Assembly: GCA_959019775.1 (NCBI GenBank)
Contig: CAUEPS010000010.1
Location: 1-64,000, forward strand
Direction of reading: 5' to 3'
Length of the DNA: 64,000 bases
DNA from: an uncultured Collinsella sp.
GTDB lineage: Bacteria > Actinomycetota > Coriobacteriia > Coriobacteriales > Coriobacteriaceae
Shown here: in pieces, positions 16,905-25,533 of the stretch
Layout of the letters: the number at the start of each line of letters is the position of its first letter
How positions within the stretch are numbered: position 1 is the stretch's first letter
The notes under the pieces: model-generated
The model's database searches: none
Seen by the model: the letters and a program-made list of their open reading frames with translations, nothing else
What the model was told of the DNA's origin: nothing
Translations under genes and position numbers: made by a program

Positions 16905-17560
16905 CGGAGGATCCTCACCTTCTTGTCGATGTAGTTGCCAATGTGGCTCACCACAAAAGCCGTGCCCAGGTAGCCGAGCGCCGAGATAAAGAACGCGGCG
17001 ACGCCGCCGAGCGAGCGGGTATTGATGTAGCTCACCACGCCAGTGAGCTCCTGCGGTTTAAGCGGCACCTGGCTGCCGAGCGCGGTGGTGAGCATGACGG
17101 CGATAAAGAGGTTGGTCATGGGCAGCACGCTCGAGCGCAGTGCCTGCGGAATCACGATCTTGGCGAGGATGCGATTGAAGCTCATGCCGAGCGAACGTGC
17201 GGCTTCGACCTGACCGACGCCAACGGTGTTGATGCCACTCATAAAGTTCTCGGAGCCAAAGGCCGAGCCCAAGAGGACCGTGGCGACGATAACGCAGGTG
17301 CGGTAGGGCAGGACGACCTTGAGCGGCGGCAGTGCGTAGACGACGATGATGAGCAGCGCGATGCCGGGGATGTTACGGAAGACCTGGACATACAGGTCGC
17401 CAAAGACGCGCAGTGGCTTGAGCGGCGACACGCGCATCACGGTGACGGCGACGGCCAGTACCATGGCGATGGCAAACGACTCAAGCGTCATGCCCCAGGT
17501 TGCTAGCAGCGCGTCGATATAGTTCTGGCCATAGAGCGACCAGAGTTCGGAGAGACTCAT
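16901..17560 (-). CDS. Polar amino-acid ABC importer, permease 1
   Basis: A 219-residue HisM/GlnP-type permease with about five membrane segments and the EAA coupling motif (GINTVGVGQVEAARSLG). It lies between the binding-protein gene and permease 2. A hairpin sits between the binding-protein stop and this start, suggesting that transcription of the membrane and ATPase genes is reduced relative to the binding protein. Start ATG at 17560 with GGGAGG upstream on the minus strand. Confidence 0.92.
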   Translation of the reverse strand: MSLSELWSLYGQNYIDALLATWGMTLESFAIAMVLAVAVTVMRVSPLKPLRVFGDLYVQVFRNIPGIALLIIVVYALPPLKVVLPYRTCVIVATVLLGSAFGSENFMSGINTVGVGQVEAARSLGMSFNRILAKIVIPQALRSSVLPMTNLFIAVMLTTALGSQVPLKPQELTGVVSYINTRSLGGVAAFFISALGYLGTAFVVSHIGNYIDKKVRILR

Positions 17561-17584
17561 GCGGACCTCCCGCCGATAAGGAAA

Positions 17585-17610
17585 GGGGCTCCCGTGTGTA
17601 CGGAAGCCCC
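17585..17610 (-). terminator. Attenuator hairpin inside the amino-acid importer operon
   Basis: GGGGCT-x-CCGT / ACGG-x-AGCCCC stem with a 4-nt loop, followed on the minus strand by CTTTCCTT. It lies after the binding-protein gene and before permease 1, where a leaky terminator would keep binding protein in excess. Confidence 0.6.
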
Positions 17611-17698
17611 GACAACTCAGTGAGGAAACAGTTTACCGCAATAAAGCGCATCATGCGTTTCCGTATGGTTTCGTTGCGGCCGTTACCAGGCTCGCTGC

Positions 17699-18694
17699 CT
17701 AGGCGCCGATCTCGGGCAGCTCGGGAACATTGGTGTCGCCCGTACGGTCGCCGATGCAGATCTGCCACAGCTCGGTCCAAGTGCCATCGTCCTCAATCTT
17801 CTTAAGGAAGTCGTTGACAAAGGCGACACCGTCGGAATCGAGCGGCAGGCCGATGCCATAGGGCTCCTTGCTGCCGAAGGGCTTGCCGGCGATCTTGTAC
17901 TTACCGGGCTCGCGGACCAGGGCGCTCTGCTGCATGTTGTTATCGATGACATAGGCGTCAACGCGACCCTGCTGGAGTGCCTGACGGGCCTCCTCGTCGG
18001 TCTTGAACTCCTGCTGGCTGGCCTTGGGAGCGAACTCCTCCAGGATGGCGGGGCCGTTGGAGCCGGACTGGACGGCGACGTTCTTGTCGGCCAGGTCGTC
18101 AACGCTCTTGATGTCGTCGTTATCGGCGAGCACCAGGATGGCCTGCTGCGTGTAGTAGTAGGGACCGGCAAAGGAGACGAGCTTCTTGCGCTCATCGGTA
18201 ATGGTGTAGGTGGCGAAGACGGCGTCGACCTGGCCGTTCTGCAGGACGGACTCACGCGTGTCCGAGGTTACCTGGGTGATCTCGACCTTGTTCTCGCCCA
18301 GAATGTAGTTGGACAGGAGCTGTGCGATACCGGCATCGAAGCCGCGGGTCTGACCGTCTTTCTCGTTGAGGAGGGAGAAGAGCGTGGAGGTCTGAACGCC
18401 ACCGATCTTAAAGACGCCGGCGTCCTTGACGGCCGTGGCCCAGGCGCTGGCGGCGATGGCGTCGTCATCGGCCTTGGGACCGTTGTCGACGAGCTTGTCG
18501 AATGCCTTAGCGTCGAGCGTGGTGGAAGCCTCGGTATCATTGGAGCTCTTGGAGGAGCCGGCGGCGGAACCCTTGTCGGCCTCGGCGCTGGTGTCGGAGC
18601 AGCCGGCAAGACCAAGGCCGGCGACGGTTGCGAAGGTGGCGGCAACGAAGCCGCGGCGGTCGAGAACGACCTGCTGGGAGAGGTTCTTGCTCAT
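17699..18694 (-). CDS. Amino-acid ABC importer substrate-binding lipoprotein (glutamate/glutamine type)
   Basis: A 331-residue family 3 solute-binding protein. The signal peptide has a twin-arginine-like DRRGFVAATF segment and a lipobox LAGC with Cys at residue 32, so it is probably a lipoprotein and perhaps Tat-exported. A Ser/Thr/Glu-rich linker follows, then the two-lobe domain, with ATYTITDERKK, the usual ligand-loop signature of glutamate/glutamine/polar amino-acid binders. It is the first gene of the importer cluster. The ligand is inferred from the family only. Confidence 0.9.
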   Translation of the reverse strand: MSKNLSQQVVLDRRGFVAATFATVAGLGLAGCSDTSAEADKGSAAGSSKSSNDTEASTTLDAKAFDKLVDNGPKADDDAIAASAWATAVKDAGVFKIGGVQTSTLFSLLNEKDGQTRGFDAGIAQLLSNYILGENKVEITQVTSDTRESVLQNGQVDAVFATYTITDERKKLVSFAGPYYYTQQAILVLADNDDIKSVDDLADKNVAVQSGSNGPAILEEFAPKASQQEFKTDEEARQALQQGRVDAYVIDNNMQQSALVREPGKYKIAGKPFGSKEPYGIGLPLDSDGVAFVNDFLKKIEDDGTWTELWQICIGDRTGDTNVPELPEIGA

Positions 18695-18810
18695 GGGAGA
18701 ACACCTTTCTCAATAAAATCCCTAGCGGTTGAGTAGAGTTATACCCTATCCCGCTCAAATGGGTCAACACGAAATAACTCAGAAACATACTTGCCTTATG
18801 GGTAATTCTA

Positions 18811-18860
18811 CCTACCAAAAAGGGACAGGTTTATTTTGGCAGGTTTTATCTGGGCAAACG
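18811..18860 (+). repeat. 46-nt hairpin repeat, copy 3
   Basis: ACCAAAAAGGGACAGG then TTTATTTTGGCAGG and TTTTATCTGGGCAAACG. It matches copy 2 base for base over the central 30 nt; the outer left arm is changed (CTACC for CTGCC), so only the inner part of the stem can pair. Confidence 0.85.
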
Positions 18861-18910
18861 TCGGTTGTTGCTGCTGAGATAGTGCTTTTCGGACGGCCCG
18901 CCTCGCTGTT

Positions 18911-19133
18911 TTGTCTCAATCAGTAACAGGTAGACGAGGAAATGGGTTCTAACTGTTGCAGATCGAGATTTTCTCTTCAGGGGAATTCGAATGTCTCGAT
19001 CTGTAACATCTGGACGGACAAAAGGTCTCTATCTGTTACAGATTGAGACAAAGGTCAGGGACTAAGACGTCTTGTCTAGATCTGTAACAGTTAGACGGGA
19101 ATTCGGGCCCTAGATGTTACAGATTGAGATAAT
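18911..19133. repeat. Three tandem hairpins from six alternating copies of an approximately 23-nt unit
   Basis: The unit reads roughly GTCTCRATCTGTAACA then about seven bases ending in GAC. Copies start near 18913(+), 18949(-), 18993(+), 19024(-), 19075(+) and 19109(-). Each plus copy faces the following minus copy across a 10-25 nt gap, giving three imperfect hairpins in a row. The best conserved part of each copy is the near-palindrome ATCTGTTACAGAT. Arms differ at several positions between hairpins but stay complementary enough to pair. Confidence 0.85.
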
Positions 19134-19148
19134 CGCGTCGCGAAAACA

Positions 19149-19195
19149 AAAACCTCCGCAGGGGGGGGGGTGCTTTCCTTGCGGAGGTTTTCTTA
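19149..19195 (-). terminator. dxs terminator
   Basis: AAACCTCCGCA and TGCGGAGGTTT arms around a loop with a run of ten or more G on the plus strand. On the minus strand the stem is followed by TTTTTGTTTTCG, a good intrinsic terminator directly after the dxs stop. Confidence 0.85.
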
Positions 19196-20974
19196 CTCGT
19201 TGAGTAGTCTTGCGGCTTCGGCGGCCATGTTCTCGACCGTCATGCCGTTCTGCGCGAGCAGTTCGTTGGGGTCGTAGCGGTCGGGGAAGCCCTTGGCGAT
19301 GCCGAAGGTGCGCGTGCGCACGGGCGTGCAGGCCAGGTAGCACGCCACGCGCTCGCCCCAGCCGCCGTCCAAGATGCCGTCCTCGAGGGTGACGACAACG
19401 CGATGCTCGGCGACAAGGCTGTCGAGGAACTTGCGGTCGAGCTCGGCTGCAAAGCGAGGGTTGACGAGCGTGGCCTCGATACCGTACTCGGCGGCCAAGC
19501 GGTTTGCCACGCGCTCACCCAGCTCAAAGAAATCGCCAAGCGCGAGCACGGCAACGTCGCGGCCCTGACGCACCACGTTGTAGCGAACGGCGCTGTAGTC
19601 GGTGTCTTCGGCGGGCGCAAGGTCGGGGCGGCTTACCAGGCCGATGCCCGGTACGCGGATTGCCACGGGATGCTCGCGGTGGTCGAGCGACCAGCTCAGC
19701 ATGGACAGATATTCCTCCATGCAGGCCGGCGCCAAGTAGCGCATGTTGGGAAGACCGCCCAGCATGGAAATATCAAAGAACGAAAGGTGCGTCTCGGACG
19801 TGGTGCCAAAGATTGACGCACCAAACACCAAAATGGTTGCGGGGGCGTCGTTGAGGCACAGGTCGTGCCACAGCTCGTCGTAGGCGCGCTGCAAAAACGT
19901 GCCGTACACACCAAAGACTGGCTTGGCGCCCGAGCGCGCAAGCGCGGTGGCAAAGGTCACGGCGTGCTCCTCGGCAATGCCCACATCGACGAACTGTTTG
20001 CCGGCGGCGGCGCGAAGCTCGGGTGTAAAGCCCATGATGTAGGGTGTGGCGGCCGTGATGCCCACGACCTGCGGATCGCGCTCGATGGCGGCGCTGAGCG
20101 CCTCGCCCGTAATGTCGGCGTAGGTGCGCGGCGCAGGCTCGCTCGGATGGCCCGGGCAGAGCTTGCGCCCGGTCGCCATGTCAAACGGACCCACGTGGTG
20201 CCAGCGCTCGGGGTCGTTTTGGGCTGGCTCAAAGCCCTTGCCCTTGGCGGTGGAGACGTGCAGCACGATGGGATGATCGATATTGCGCAGTTCCTGCAGC
20301 GCGTCGACTAGGGCCAACACGTCGTTGCCGGCGTCCAAATAACGGTAGTCGAGTCCCATCGCGCGGAAAACGTTGCGCTCACAGGTGCCGTTGCTGGCGC
20401 GCAGCTCGGCCAGATTGCGATAGAGGCCACCGTGGTTCTCGGCGATGGACTGGTCGTTATCGTTGACGATGATGATCAGGTTGCTGTCGAGTTCGGCGGC
20501 ATTGTTGAAGCCCTCAAACGCCAGGCCGCCCGAAAGCGAGCCGTCGCCGATGATGGTGATGACGTTATACGTGTCGCCCGCCAGGTCACGCGCGTGGGCA
20601 AGGCCGCAGCCCAGGCTCACCGACGTGGAGGTATGGCCCATGGCGAACAGGTCGTGCTCGGACTCGTTGGGATTGGCAAAGCCAGAAGCCTCACCATAAC
20701 GCTCCGGATTGATATAGGTGTACGCGCGCCCGGTCAGCGCCTTGTGGGCGTAGGTCTGGTGCGACACGTCAAAGACAATTTTGTCGGTGGGGGAGTTAAA
20801 CACGCGATGGAGCGCGACCGTGAGCTCAACGACGCCCAAGTTGGGGGCAACGTGCCCGCCGACGGCGGCGGAGCTTTCGAGGATGGCGTGGCGAATCTCG
20901 CCGCAGAGCAGCGGAAGCTCGGCGCGGTCGAGAGCCTTGACGTCCTCGGGCGTTGTCGTTTGCGTAAGCAGCAT
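19193..20974 (-). CDS. dxs: 1-deoxy-D-xylulose-5-phosphate synthase
   Basis: First enzyme of the methylerythritol phosphate route to isoprenoids: thiamine diphosphate-dependent condensation of pyruvate and glyceraldehyde 3-phosphate. The 593-residue protein is slightly shorter than the usual 620-640. Seen in order: GGHVAPNLGVVELTVALH, DVSHQTYAHK, the ThDP/Mg site GDGSLSGGLAFEGFNNA with NDND, and the transketolase pyrimidine-binding half (VDVGIAEEHAVTFA with the catalytic Glu). No other isoprenoid gene is adjacent. The start ATG at 20974 follows GGAG on the minus strand. Confidence 0.93.
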   Translation of the reverse strand: MLLTQTTTPEDVKALDRAELPLLCGEIRHAILESSAAVGGHVAPNLGVVELTVALHRVFNSPTDKIVFDVSHQTYAHKALTGRAYTYINPERYGEASGFANPNESEHDLFAMGHTSTSVSLGCGLAHARDLAGDTYNVITIIGDGSLSGGLAFEGFNNAAELDSNLIIIVNDNDQSIAENHGGLYRNLAELRASNGTCERNVFRAMGLDYRYLDAGNDVLALVDALQELRNIDHPIVLHVSTAKGKGFEPAQNDPERWHHVGPFDMATGRKLCPGHPSEPAPRTYADITGEALSAAIERDPQVVGITAATPYIMGFTPELRAAAGKQFVDVGIAEEHAVTFATALARSGAKPVFGVYGTFLQRAYDELWHDLCLNDAPATILVFGASIFGTTSETHLSFFDISMLGGLPNMRYLAPACMEEYLSMLSWSLDHREHPVAIRVPGIGLVSRPDLAPAEDTDYSAVRYNVVRQGRDVAVLALGDFFELGERVANRLAAEYGIEATLVNPRFAAELDRKFLDSLVAEHRVVVTLEDGILDGGWGERVACYLACTPVRTRTFGIAKGFPDRYDPNELLAQNGMTVENMAAEAARLLNE

Positions 20975-21202
20975 CGTTGTGGGTTACTCCATGCGAATCG
21001 TGCGCCGGCACTCCCTCGGCCGGCACAATTGCACAAGACAGTCTCGCACATTTTGGCGTTTGATATGTGACGGCGGCGCGGTAATTCGCCAACTGGTGGG
21101 GCAAAACGTTTTGTCCGATGCCATACTGATGTGTTCCATGATGTTTTTATCGATCGTGCGCAGGCCGTGGCTTGTCGCCGCGGGCCGCTGGAAGGAGGCA
21201 GC

Positions 21203-21739
21203 ATGTCCGATACCGTTCGTGCCGAGAAAATCGCGCGCGAGGTTGACTATGCCGCCCGTCAGCTCGCCCAGGCGGGCCGCTTGGACCTGACGCACGGGTT
21301 TATCCAGCATGGTGATGTGACGGTCTATGCACATGTGACCTCGGTGGCGCGGGCAAGTCTGTCCTTTGCCGAGCGCCTGGGCCGTGTCGGTGTCTCGGTC
21401 GACCGCGCCTCGTTGCTGCGCGGGGCCCTGCTGCACGATTACTTTCTCTATGACTGGCACGATCCCGACCCAAGCCATCGGCTGCATGGCTTTCGCCACC
21501 CGTTTTTTGCCCTGGCGCGAGCCGAAGAGGATTTTGAGCTGACGTCTCGTGAGCGGAATATTATCGTGCGCCATATGTTTCCGCTGGTGCCGGTGCCGCC
21601 GACGTGTCGTGAGGCATGGATTGTATGCCTGGCGGATAAATGGTGTGCTCTGCGCGAGACGATCGCCGGCCGTCTGCCGCGCAAGGACGAGGCAGACGAT
21701 GGCGTGAGTGACGAATCGAGCGAAAAGAGGAGAGGGTAG
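21203..21739 (+). CDS. HD domain protein
   Basis: A 178-residue HD-superfamily phosphohydrolase-like protein. The metal motif is His78-Asp79 in ALLHDYFLYDW, with the preceding His in AHVTSVAR and a later HGFRHP. The substrate is not known. The open frame begins at 21131, but the ATG at 21203 has GAAGGAGGCAGC just upstream. Its stop is three bases before the GTG of the next membrane-protein gene, so the two are co-transcribed; in other Gram-positives the same HD type is also found beside PF06541 proteins. Confidence 0.85.
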   Translation: MSDTVRAEKIAREVDYAARQLAQAGRLDLTHGFIQHGDVTVYAHVTSVARASLSFAERLGRVGVSVDRASLLRGALLHDYFLYDWHDPDPSHRLHGFRHPFFALARAEEDFELTSRERNIIVRHMFPLVPVPPTCREAWIVCLADKWCALRETIAGRLPRKDEADDGVSDESSEKRRG

Positions 21740-21742
21740 ACG

Positions 21743-22762
21743 GTGGGGACCGCGATCGACATGGCATTTGACGGCGCGACGCTTGCCGCCTGTCCGCTCT
21801 CGGCGCTGGTGCTCTCGTTTGCCTTCTACGGTTTTTGCGGTTGGGCATGGGAATCGACAGTCTGCGCCATGCTCAATCACGGGCGATTTGCCAACAGCGG
21901 CTTTTTGCTGGGGCCGTGCTGCCCCATCTATGGTGTGGGCGGCATAGCCTGCTGGCTTTTGCTGCGCGGGATTCCGGATGCCTCGAGCCAGTTTGTCGCC
22001 GCGGCGCTTGTATGCAGCGTGATTGAGTACAGCGTAGGCGTGCTGCTGGAAAAAACAACGGGCGCTCGCTTTTGGGACTATTCGCACCTGCCGTTTAACC
22101 TGCACGGACGCATCTGTCTGTACTGGGCATGCGCGTTTGGCTTGGGTGCGTTGTGCATTTGCCGTTTAGTGGAGCCGGCATTGCTGGGGCTGCTTGGCCA
22201 TCTGCCGGTGCTGATTGTGCGGCTGTCCGCCTTTATCGTCGCGGTCGCGATGATGGTTGACGCAGTGTGCTCGCTGGCCAGCTGGCGGCGTCTGTCCGAT
22301 CAGTTGGAGCGCGTCCGGGCCGACCTTGCCGACCGCATCAATGAGTCGCTTGCCGATGCGTCAGACTCCATGCTCGAACGTATTCCCGATTCGGCGATCG
22401 ACTCGGTGACACAGACGCATATCCGCAGTCGTGCCGTTAACGCGTGGCTGGCCGAGCTGGGCGACGCGACGCTCGATGCCCTTCGTGAGAAGGCTTCGAT
22501 GCCGACGTTTATCGCGGATGGTGCTCGCGGCCTGGCGCTCGCTGCCCGCCGCGTGGCCGATGCCGCGCCGAGCATGCCGCGTCCGTCGCTCAGTCGTCGC
22601 CTTGCCGGTAAGCGCATGAGCCGTCCGGTACCGAGCGTGTCACTCAGTCGTCGTGACCTGCGCTTTTTCAATGCCTTCCCGCGTCTGCGCATCAATCGCT
22701 ACGAAGGCGTCATTCGAGCAACTAATCTCCGCGACCGCGCCCACGAGCTGTTTCGGCGCTAG
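21743..22762 (+). CDS. PF06541 (putative ABC transporter type IV) membrane protein
   Basis: A 339-residue protein. Residues 10-180 contain about five membrane segments with the family pattern GWAWESTVCAML, GFLLGPCCPIYGVG, EYSVGVLLEKTTGARFWDYS and FNLHGRICLYW. The C-terminal 160 residues are cytosolic, helical and Arg/Ala rich. Function is unknown despite the family name, and no ATPase is nearby. The GTG start at 21743 lies close behind AGGAGAGGG at the end of the HD gene; an ATG at 21761 is an alternative. Confidence 0.82.
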   Translation: MGTAIDMAFDGATLAACPLSALVLSFAFYGFCGWAWESTVCAMLNHGRFANSGFLLGPCCPIYGVGGIACWLLLRGIPDASSQFVAAALVCSVIEYSVGVLLEKTTGARFWDYSHLPFNLHGRICLYWACAFGLGALCICRLVEPALLGLLGHLPVLIVRLSAFIVAVAMMVDAVCSLASWRRLSDQLERVRADLADRINESLADASDSMLERIPDSAIDSVTQTHIRSRAVNAWLAELGDATLDALREKASMPTFIADGARGLALAARRVADAAPSMPRPSLSRRLAGKRMSRPVPSVSLSRRDLRFFNAFPRLRINRYEGVIRATNLRDRAHELFRR

Positions 22763-22960
22763 CCGGGATGGGCGCGCTCACGGCTCCCTTGCTCGCGTAT
22801 TTCCCGTTCGTTTCGCGCCCGTTGCCGCGCCGTTTCCAAGATTGCGGCACCGTTTCCATTCGACAACGCAGCGTTTAACAACGCCGTATCTGGTCTACAC
22901 CAGTTGCCCCTCGGCCGCATTATGGGCGCCGACAACGTTCATGCGATCAAGGGGGAGCGA

Positions 22961-24238
22961 ATGTACGATACGGGATCGACAACGTTTATGCTCATCTGCA
23001 CCATGCTCGTGTTTTTAATGACACTGGGTCTGGCGTTTTTCTATGGCGGCCTGTCTAGGCGCAAAAATGTGATCAACACCATGCTTATGTGCTTTGGCGC
23101 CATTGGCCTGGTCGGCGTGCTGTGGATTGTCGCCGGCTGGTCGCTGGCCTACGGCGGCGACGGTTCCAGCCCGTTTATTGGAGGCCTTGACCAGCTGCTG
23201 TGCCTGCCGGTGCTCAACCAAGTGCTGCAGGCGGCCGAGGGCAATGCTGCGGACGGTGCTGTCTACCCTCAGATCATCAACATCGCCTTCCAGATGGCAT
23301 TTGCCATGATCACAGCTGCTATCGTCACGGGCAGCCTGGCCGGCCGCGTTAAGTTTGGTGCCATGGCGGCCTTCTTGGGCATTTGGCTGCTTGTGGTCTA
23401 TGCGCCGCTCGCCCATATGGTATGGGGCGGCGAGGACTCCTTTATCGGCGACATCATCGGCGCACTCGACTTTGCCGGCGGCGACGTGGTACACATTTCG
23501 TCCGGTCTTACCGGCCTGATCCTCTGCTTAATGCTTGGCCGTCGTCGCGGCTTTGGCATGGTGAGCTATCGCCCGCATAACGTGCCGTTTGTGGCGTTGG
23601 GCGCCGGCCTGCTTTGGTTTGGTTGGTTTGGCTTTAACGGCGGCAGCGAGTTCAAGGCTGACGCCGTGGCGGCACTCGCCATCCTCAACACCGTGACGGC
23701 CAGCGCGGCGGGCATGGTCTCGTGGCTTGCCGTCGAGCGCGTGCACACTGGTCGCCCCACGCTGGTGGGCGCCAGCACCGGTCTGGTTGCGGGCCTTGTG
23801 GTGGTCACGCCCGGCGCGGGCTTTGTCGAGCCGTGGGCAGCGCTGGTTATGGGCCTGATCGTATCGCCCGTCTGCTACCTGGCCATCAGCCATCTTAAGA
23901 CCAAGTTTGGCTACGACGATGCGCTCGACGCGTTTGGTTGCCACGGCATCGGCGGCATCTTGGGCGGCGTGCTCACGGGCCTGTTCTGTGTGCCGGAGCT
24001 CTCGTGGACTGGTAAGGGCGGCCTGTTCTACACGGGCGACGTGTCGCTGCTCATCTCGCAGATTTTGGGCATTGTGGTGACGGTCGCTATTGTGTTGGTG
24101 CTCGACTTGGTGATCGCCGCGGTGGTCAAGGTGCTGTTCCACGGCAGTCTGCGCGTGGACGAGGCCGACGAGGCGCTGGGCCTGGATGCGAGTCAGCACG
24201 GCGAGAGCGCGTATCCCTCGTTCTCCGGACTCGATTAG
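22961..24238 (+). CDS. amt: Ammonium transporter
   Basis: A 425-residue Amt/Rh-family channel with eleven membrane segments expected. Seen motifs include the first helix FMLICTMLVFLMTLGLAFFYGG, GGDVVHISSGLTGL (the family signature with a pore His) and DALDAFGCHGIGG (second pore His region). The open frame reaches back to 22904, but the ATG at 22961 follows AAGGGGGAGCGA. It is followed by glnK, whose product plugs Amt channels when nitrogen is plentiful, the conserved amtB-glnK pairing. Confidence 0.93.
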   Translation: MYDTGSTTFMLICTMLVFLMTLGLAFFYGGLSRRKNVINTMLMCFGAIGLVGVLWIVAGWSLAYGGDGSSPFIGGLDQLLCLPVLNQVLQAAEGNAADGAVYPQIINIAFQMAFAMITAAIVTGSLAGRVKFGAMAAFLGIWLLVVYAPLAHMVWGGEDSFIGDIIGALDFAGGDVVHISSGLTGLILCLMLGRRRGFGMVSYRPHNVPFVALGAGLLWFGWFGFNGGSEFKADAVAALAILNTVTASAAGMVSWLAVERVHTGRPTLVGASTGLVAGLVVVTPGAGFVEPWAALVMGLIVSPVCYLAISHLKTKFGYDDALDAFGCHGIGGILGGVLTGLFCVPELSWTGKGGLFYTGDVSLLISQILGIVVTVAIVLVLDLVIAAVVKVLFHGSLRVDEADEALGLDASQHGESAYPSFSGLD

Positions 24239-24256
24239 CGACACGGCTTTCCCAGG

Positions 24257-24332
24257 CACCCGATCTTGCCCCTCAAACCGTCGCTTGCGTACCGAAGTAC
24301 GCGGCGCTCCTCTTTCAGGGCAATCTCGGGCA
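24257..24332 (+). repeat. Nested hairpin between amt and glnK
   Basis: Outer arms CCCGATCTTGCCC (from 24259) and GGGCAATCTCGGG (to 24330) pair with a 2-nt internal mismatch; inside is GCGTAC-CGAA-GTACGC (24287-24302), a hairpin closed by a CGAA tetraloop. A transcript through it would form a strong stem and could lower glnK expression relative to amt. Confidence 0.7.
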
Positions 24333-24393
24333 CCTCGAAAACCCGCGTCATTGAATGGCAATTCATTTCTTTTATTGAAGAGAGGAATTCACT

Positions 24394-24732
24394 ATGAAGA
24401 AAATTACGGCTATTGTGCGCCAGGAGAAGCTTGAGGTTCTTAAAGATGCGCTGTTTGCTGCTGATGTGCGCGGCATGACCATCAACCAGGTGCAGGGCTG
24501 CGGTGCGCAGCATGGCTGGAAGGAATACGTGCGCGGCAACGAGTTGCTTGTCAACACGATCCCTAAGGTGCAGTTCACGCTCATTTGCGCCGATGAGCAT
24601 GTCGACAGCATTGTCGACATCATCTGTAACGCCGCACGCACCGGAGCCGTCGGCGATGGCAAGATCTGGGTCGAGCCGGTCGAGGAAGTCATCCGCATCC
24701 GTACCGGCGAACACGGCCCCGCCGCGGTGTAG
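24394..24732 (+). CDS. glnK: PII nitrogen regulatory protein
   Basis: A 112-residue PII signal protein, trimeric, binding ATP/ADP and 2-oxoglutarate and controlling Amt. The C-terminal signature GAVGDGKIWVEPVEEVIRIRTGE is complete. In the T-loop the position of the modified Tyr51 is Leu (RGNEL at 48-51 in place of RGAEY), so neither uridylylation nor adenylylation at that residue is possible. The N-terminal half also departs from the consensus (VQGCGAQHGWKEY). Good ribosome site GAGAGGAA before the ATG. Encoded behind amt. Confidence 0.92.
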   Translation: MKKITAIVRQEKLEVLKDALFAADVRGMTINQVQGCGAQHGWKEYVRGNELLVNTIPKVQFTLICADEHVDSIVDIICNAARTGAVGDGKIWVEPVEEVIRIRTGEHGPAAV

Positions 24733-24806
24733 AATCGACCGTCTACCATCCGCAACGTTAAAATGCTGCAATGAGGCACAAGACTTGCGTTGTGGATGGA
24801 CGGATT

Positions 24807-25469
24807 ATGGGTCGTAATAAATATCCCGAGGAGACTGTCGCGAAGATTCTCGACGCGGCGCTGGAGCTATTCTGCGTACAGGGTTATGAGGGGACGAGCA
24901 TCCAGGATATCGTTGACCGTCTCGATGGCATGACCAAGGGTGCTGTCTATCATCACTTTAAGAGCAAAGAGGAGATTTTCAACGCCGCATTTGATCGGGC
25001 AACGGCTCCGATTGCTGAACACCGTCGCGCGACACTCGGTGCTGGCAATATGACGGGAGCTCAAAAGCTCAAACGACTTTATGCGCCCGAGTCCGTCGTT
25101 CCGCAAATCGAGATATGGGCTCGCATGCATCCTGCGGCAGATCCGGTAAAAAGCTCGCGGCTGCTGGCGATGCAGTACCAAGGTTCGTTTGACGAGTCGG
25201 CCGATGGCAATCTCTTGCCAGTAATCGAGGAGGGCATCGCCGACGGCTCCATTGCGTGCGAATGCCCGCGCGAAGCAGCGGAGGCCGTATCGTTGTTAGC
25301 GAATCTTTGGCTGCTGCCATTGTTCCGTCCGCTCGAGCCCAAGGAGCGAATGCTCGCTCGCGCACAATGTTTGGCACAGATGGCGGCAGCGGTGGGGCTC
25401 GATTTGGGTAATGAAGTGCTCCAGACAACGGCCCAGATTTGGGACGTATGGAACCGTGCCGGGTGGTAA
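24807..25469 (+). CDS. TetR family regulator (of the adjacent MFS gene)
   Basis: A 220-residue repressor. The HTH spans residues 8-55, with the pattern ILDAALELFCVQGYEGTS, IVDRLDGMTKGAVYHHFKSKEEIF. The C-terminal ligand domain is unconserved. The open frame begins at 24771; I prefer the ATG at 24807 as the start of the conserved helix, with GGATGGA ahead of it. A perfect palindrome at 25534-25558 lies between this gene and the MFS transporter, the expected operator. Codon use is more AT-rich than in amt-glnK, as for the MFS gene. Confidence 0.88.
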   Translation: MGRNKYPEETVAKILDAALELFCVQGYEGTSIQDIVDRLDGMTKGAVYHHFKSKEEIFNAAFDRATAPIAEHRRATLGAGNMTGAQKLKRLYAPESVVPQIEIWARMHPAADPVKSSRLLAMQYQGSFDESADGNLLPVIEEGIADGSIACECPREAAEAVSLLANLWLLPLFRPLEPKERMLARAQCLAQMAAAVGLDLGNEVLQTTAQIWDVWNRAGW

Positions 25470-25502
25470 TATAGATACCAACGGTATGTAATTGATTTGT
25501 GA

Positions 25503-25524
25503 GGGTAGCCACGGCTGCCCTTTT
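25503..25524 (+). terminator. Terminator after the TetR gene
   Basis: GGGTAGCC-AC-GGCTGCCC followed by TTTT. It separates the regulator from the MFS promoter. Confidence 0.75.
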
Positions 25525-25533
25525 CAAGTCATT

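Larger units (their letters stand above)
18695..19192. other. Repeat-rich intergenic region upstream of the importer and downstream of dxs
   Basis: Nearly 500 bp without a gene. In order it contains the importer promoter region, copy 3 of the 46-nt hairpin repeat, three tandem hairpins made from six alternating copies of one unit, and the dxs terminator. Small open frames here are short and cross the repeats. Confidence 0.8.

Noticed and set aside
18911..19133. CRISPR array
   Set aside because: Repeat units alternate in orientation, spacings vary from about 10 to 25 nt, and no cas genes are near.
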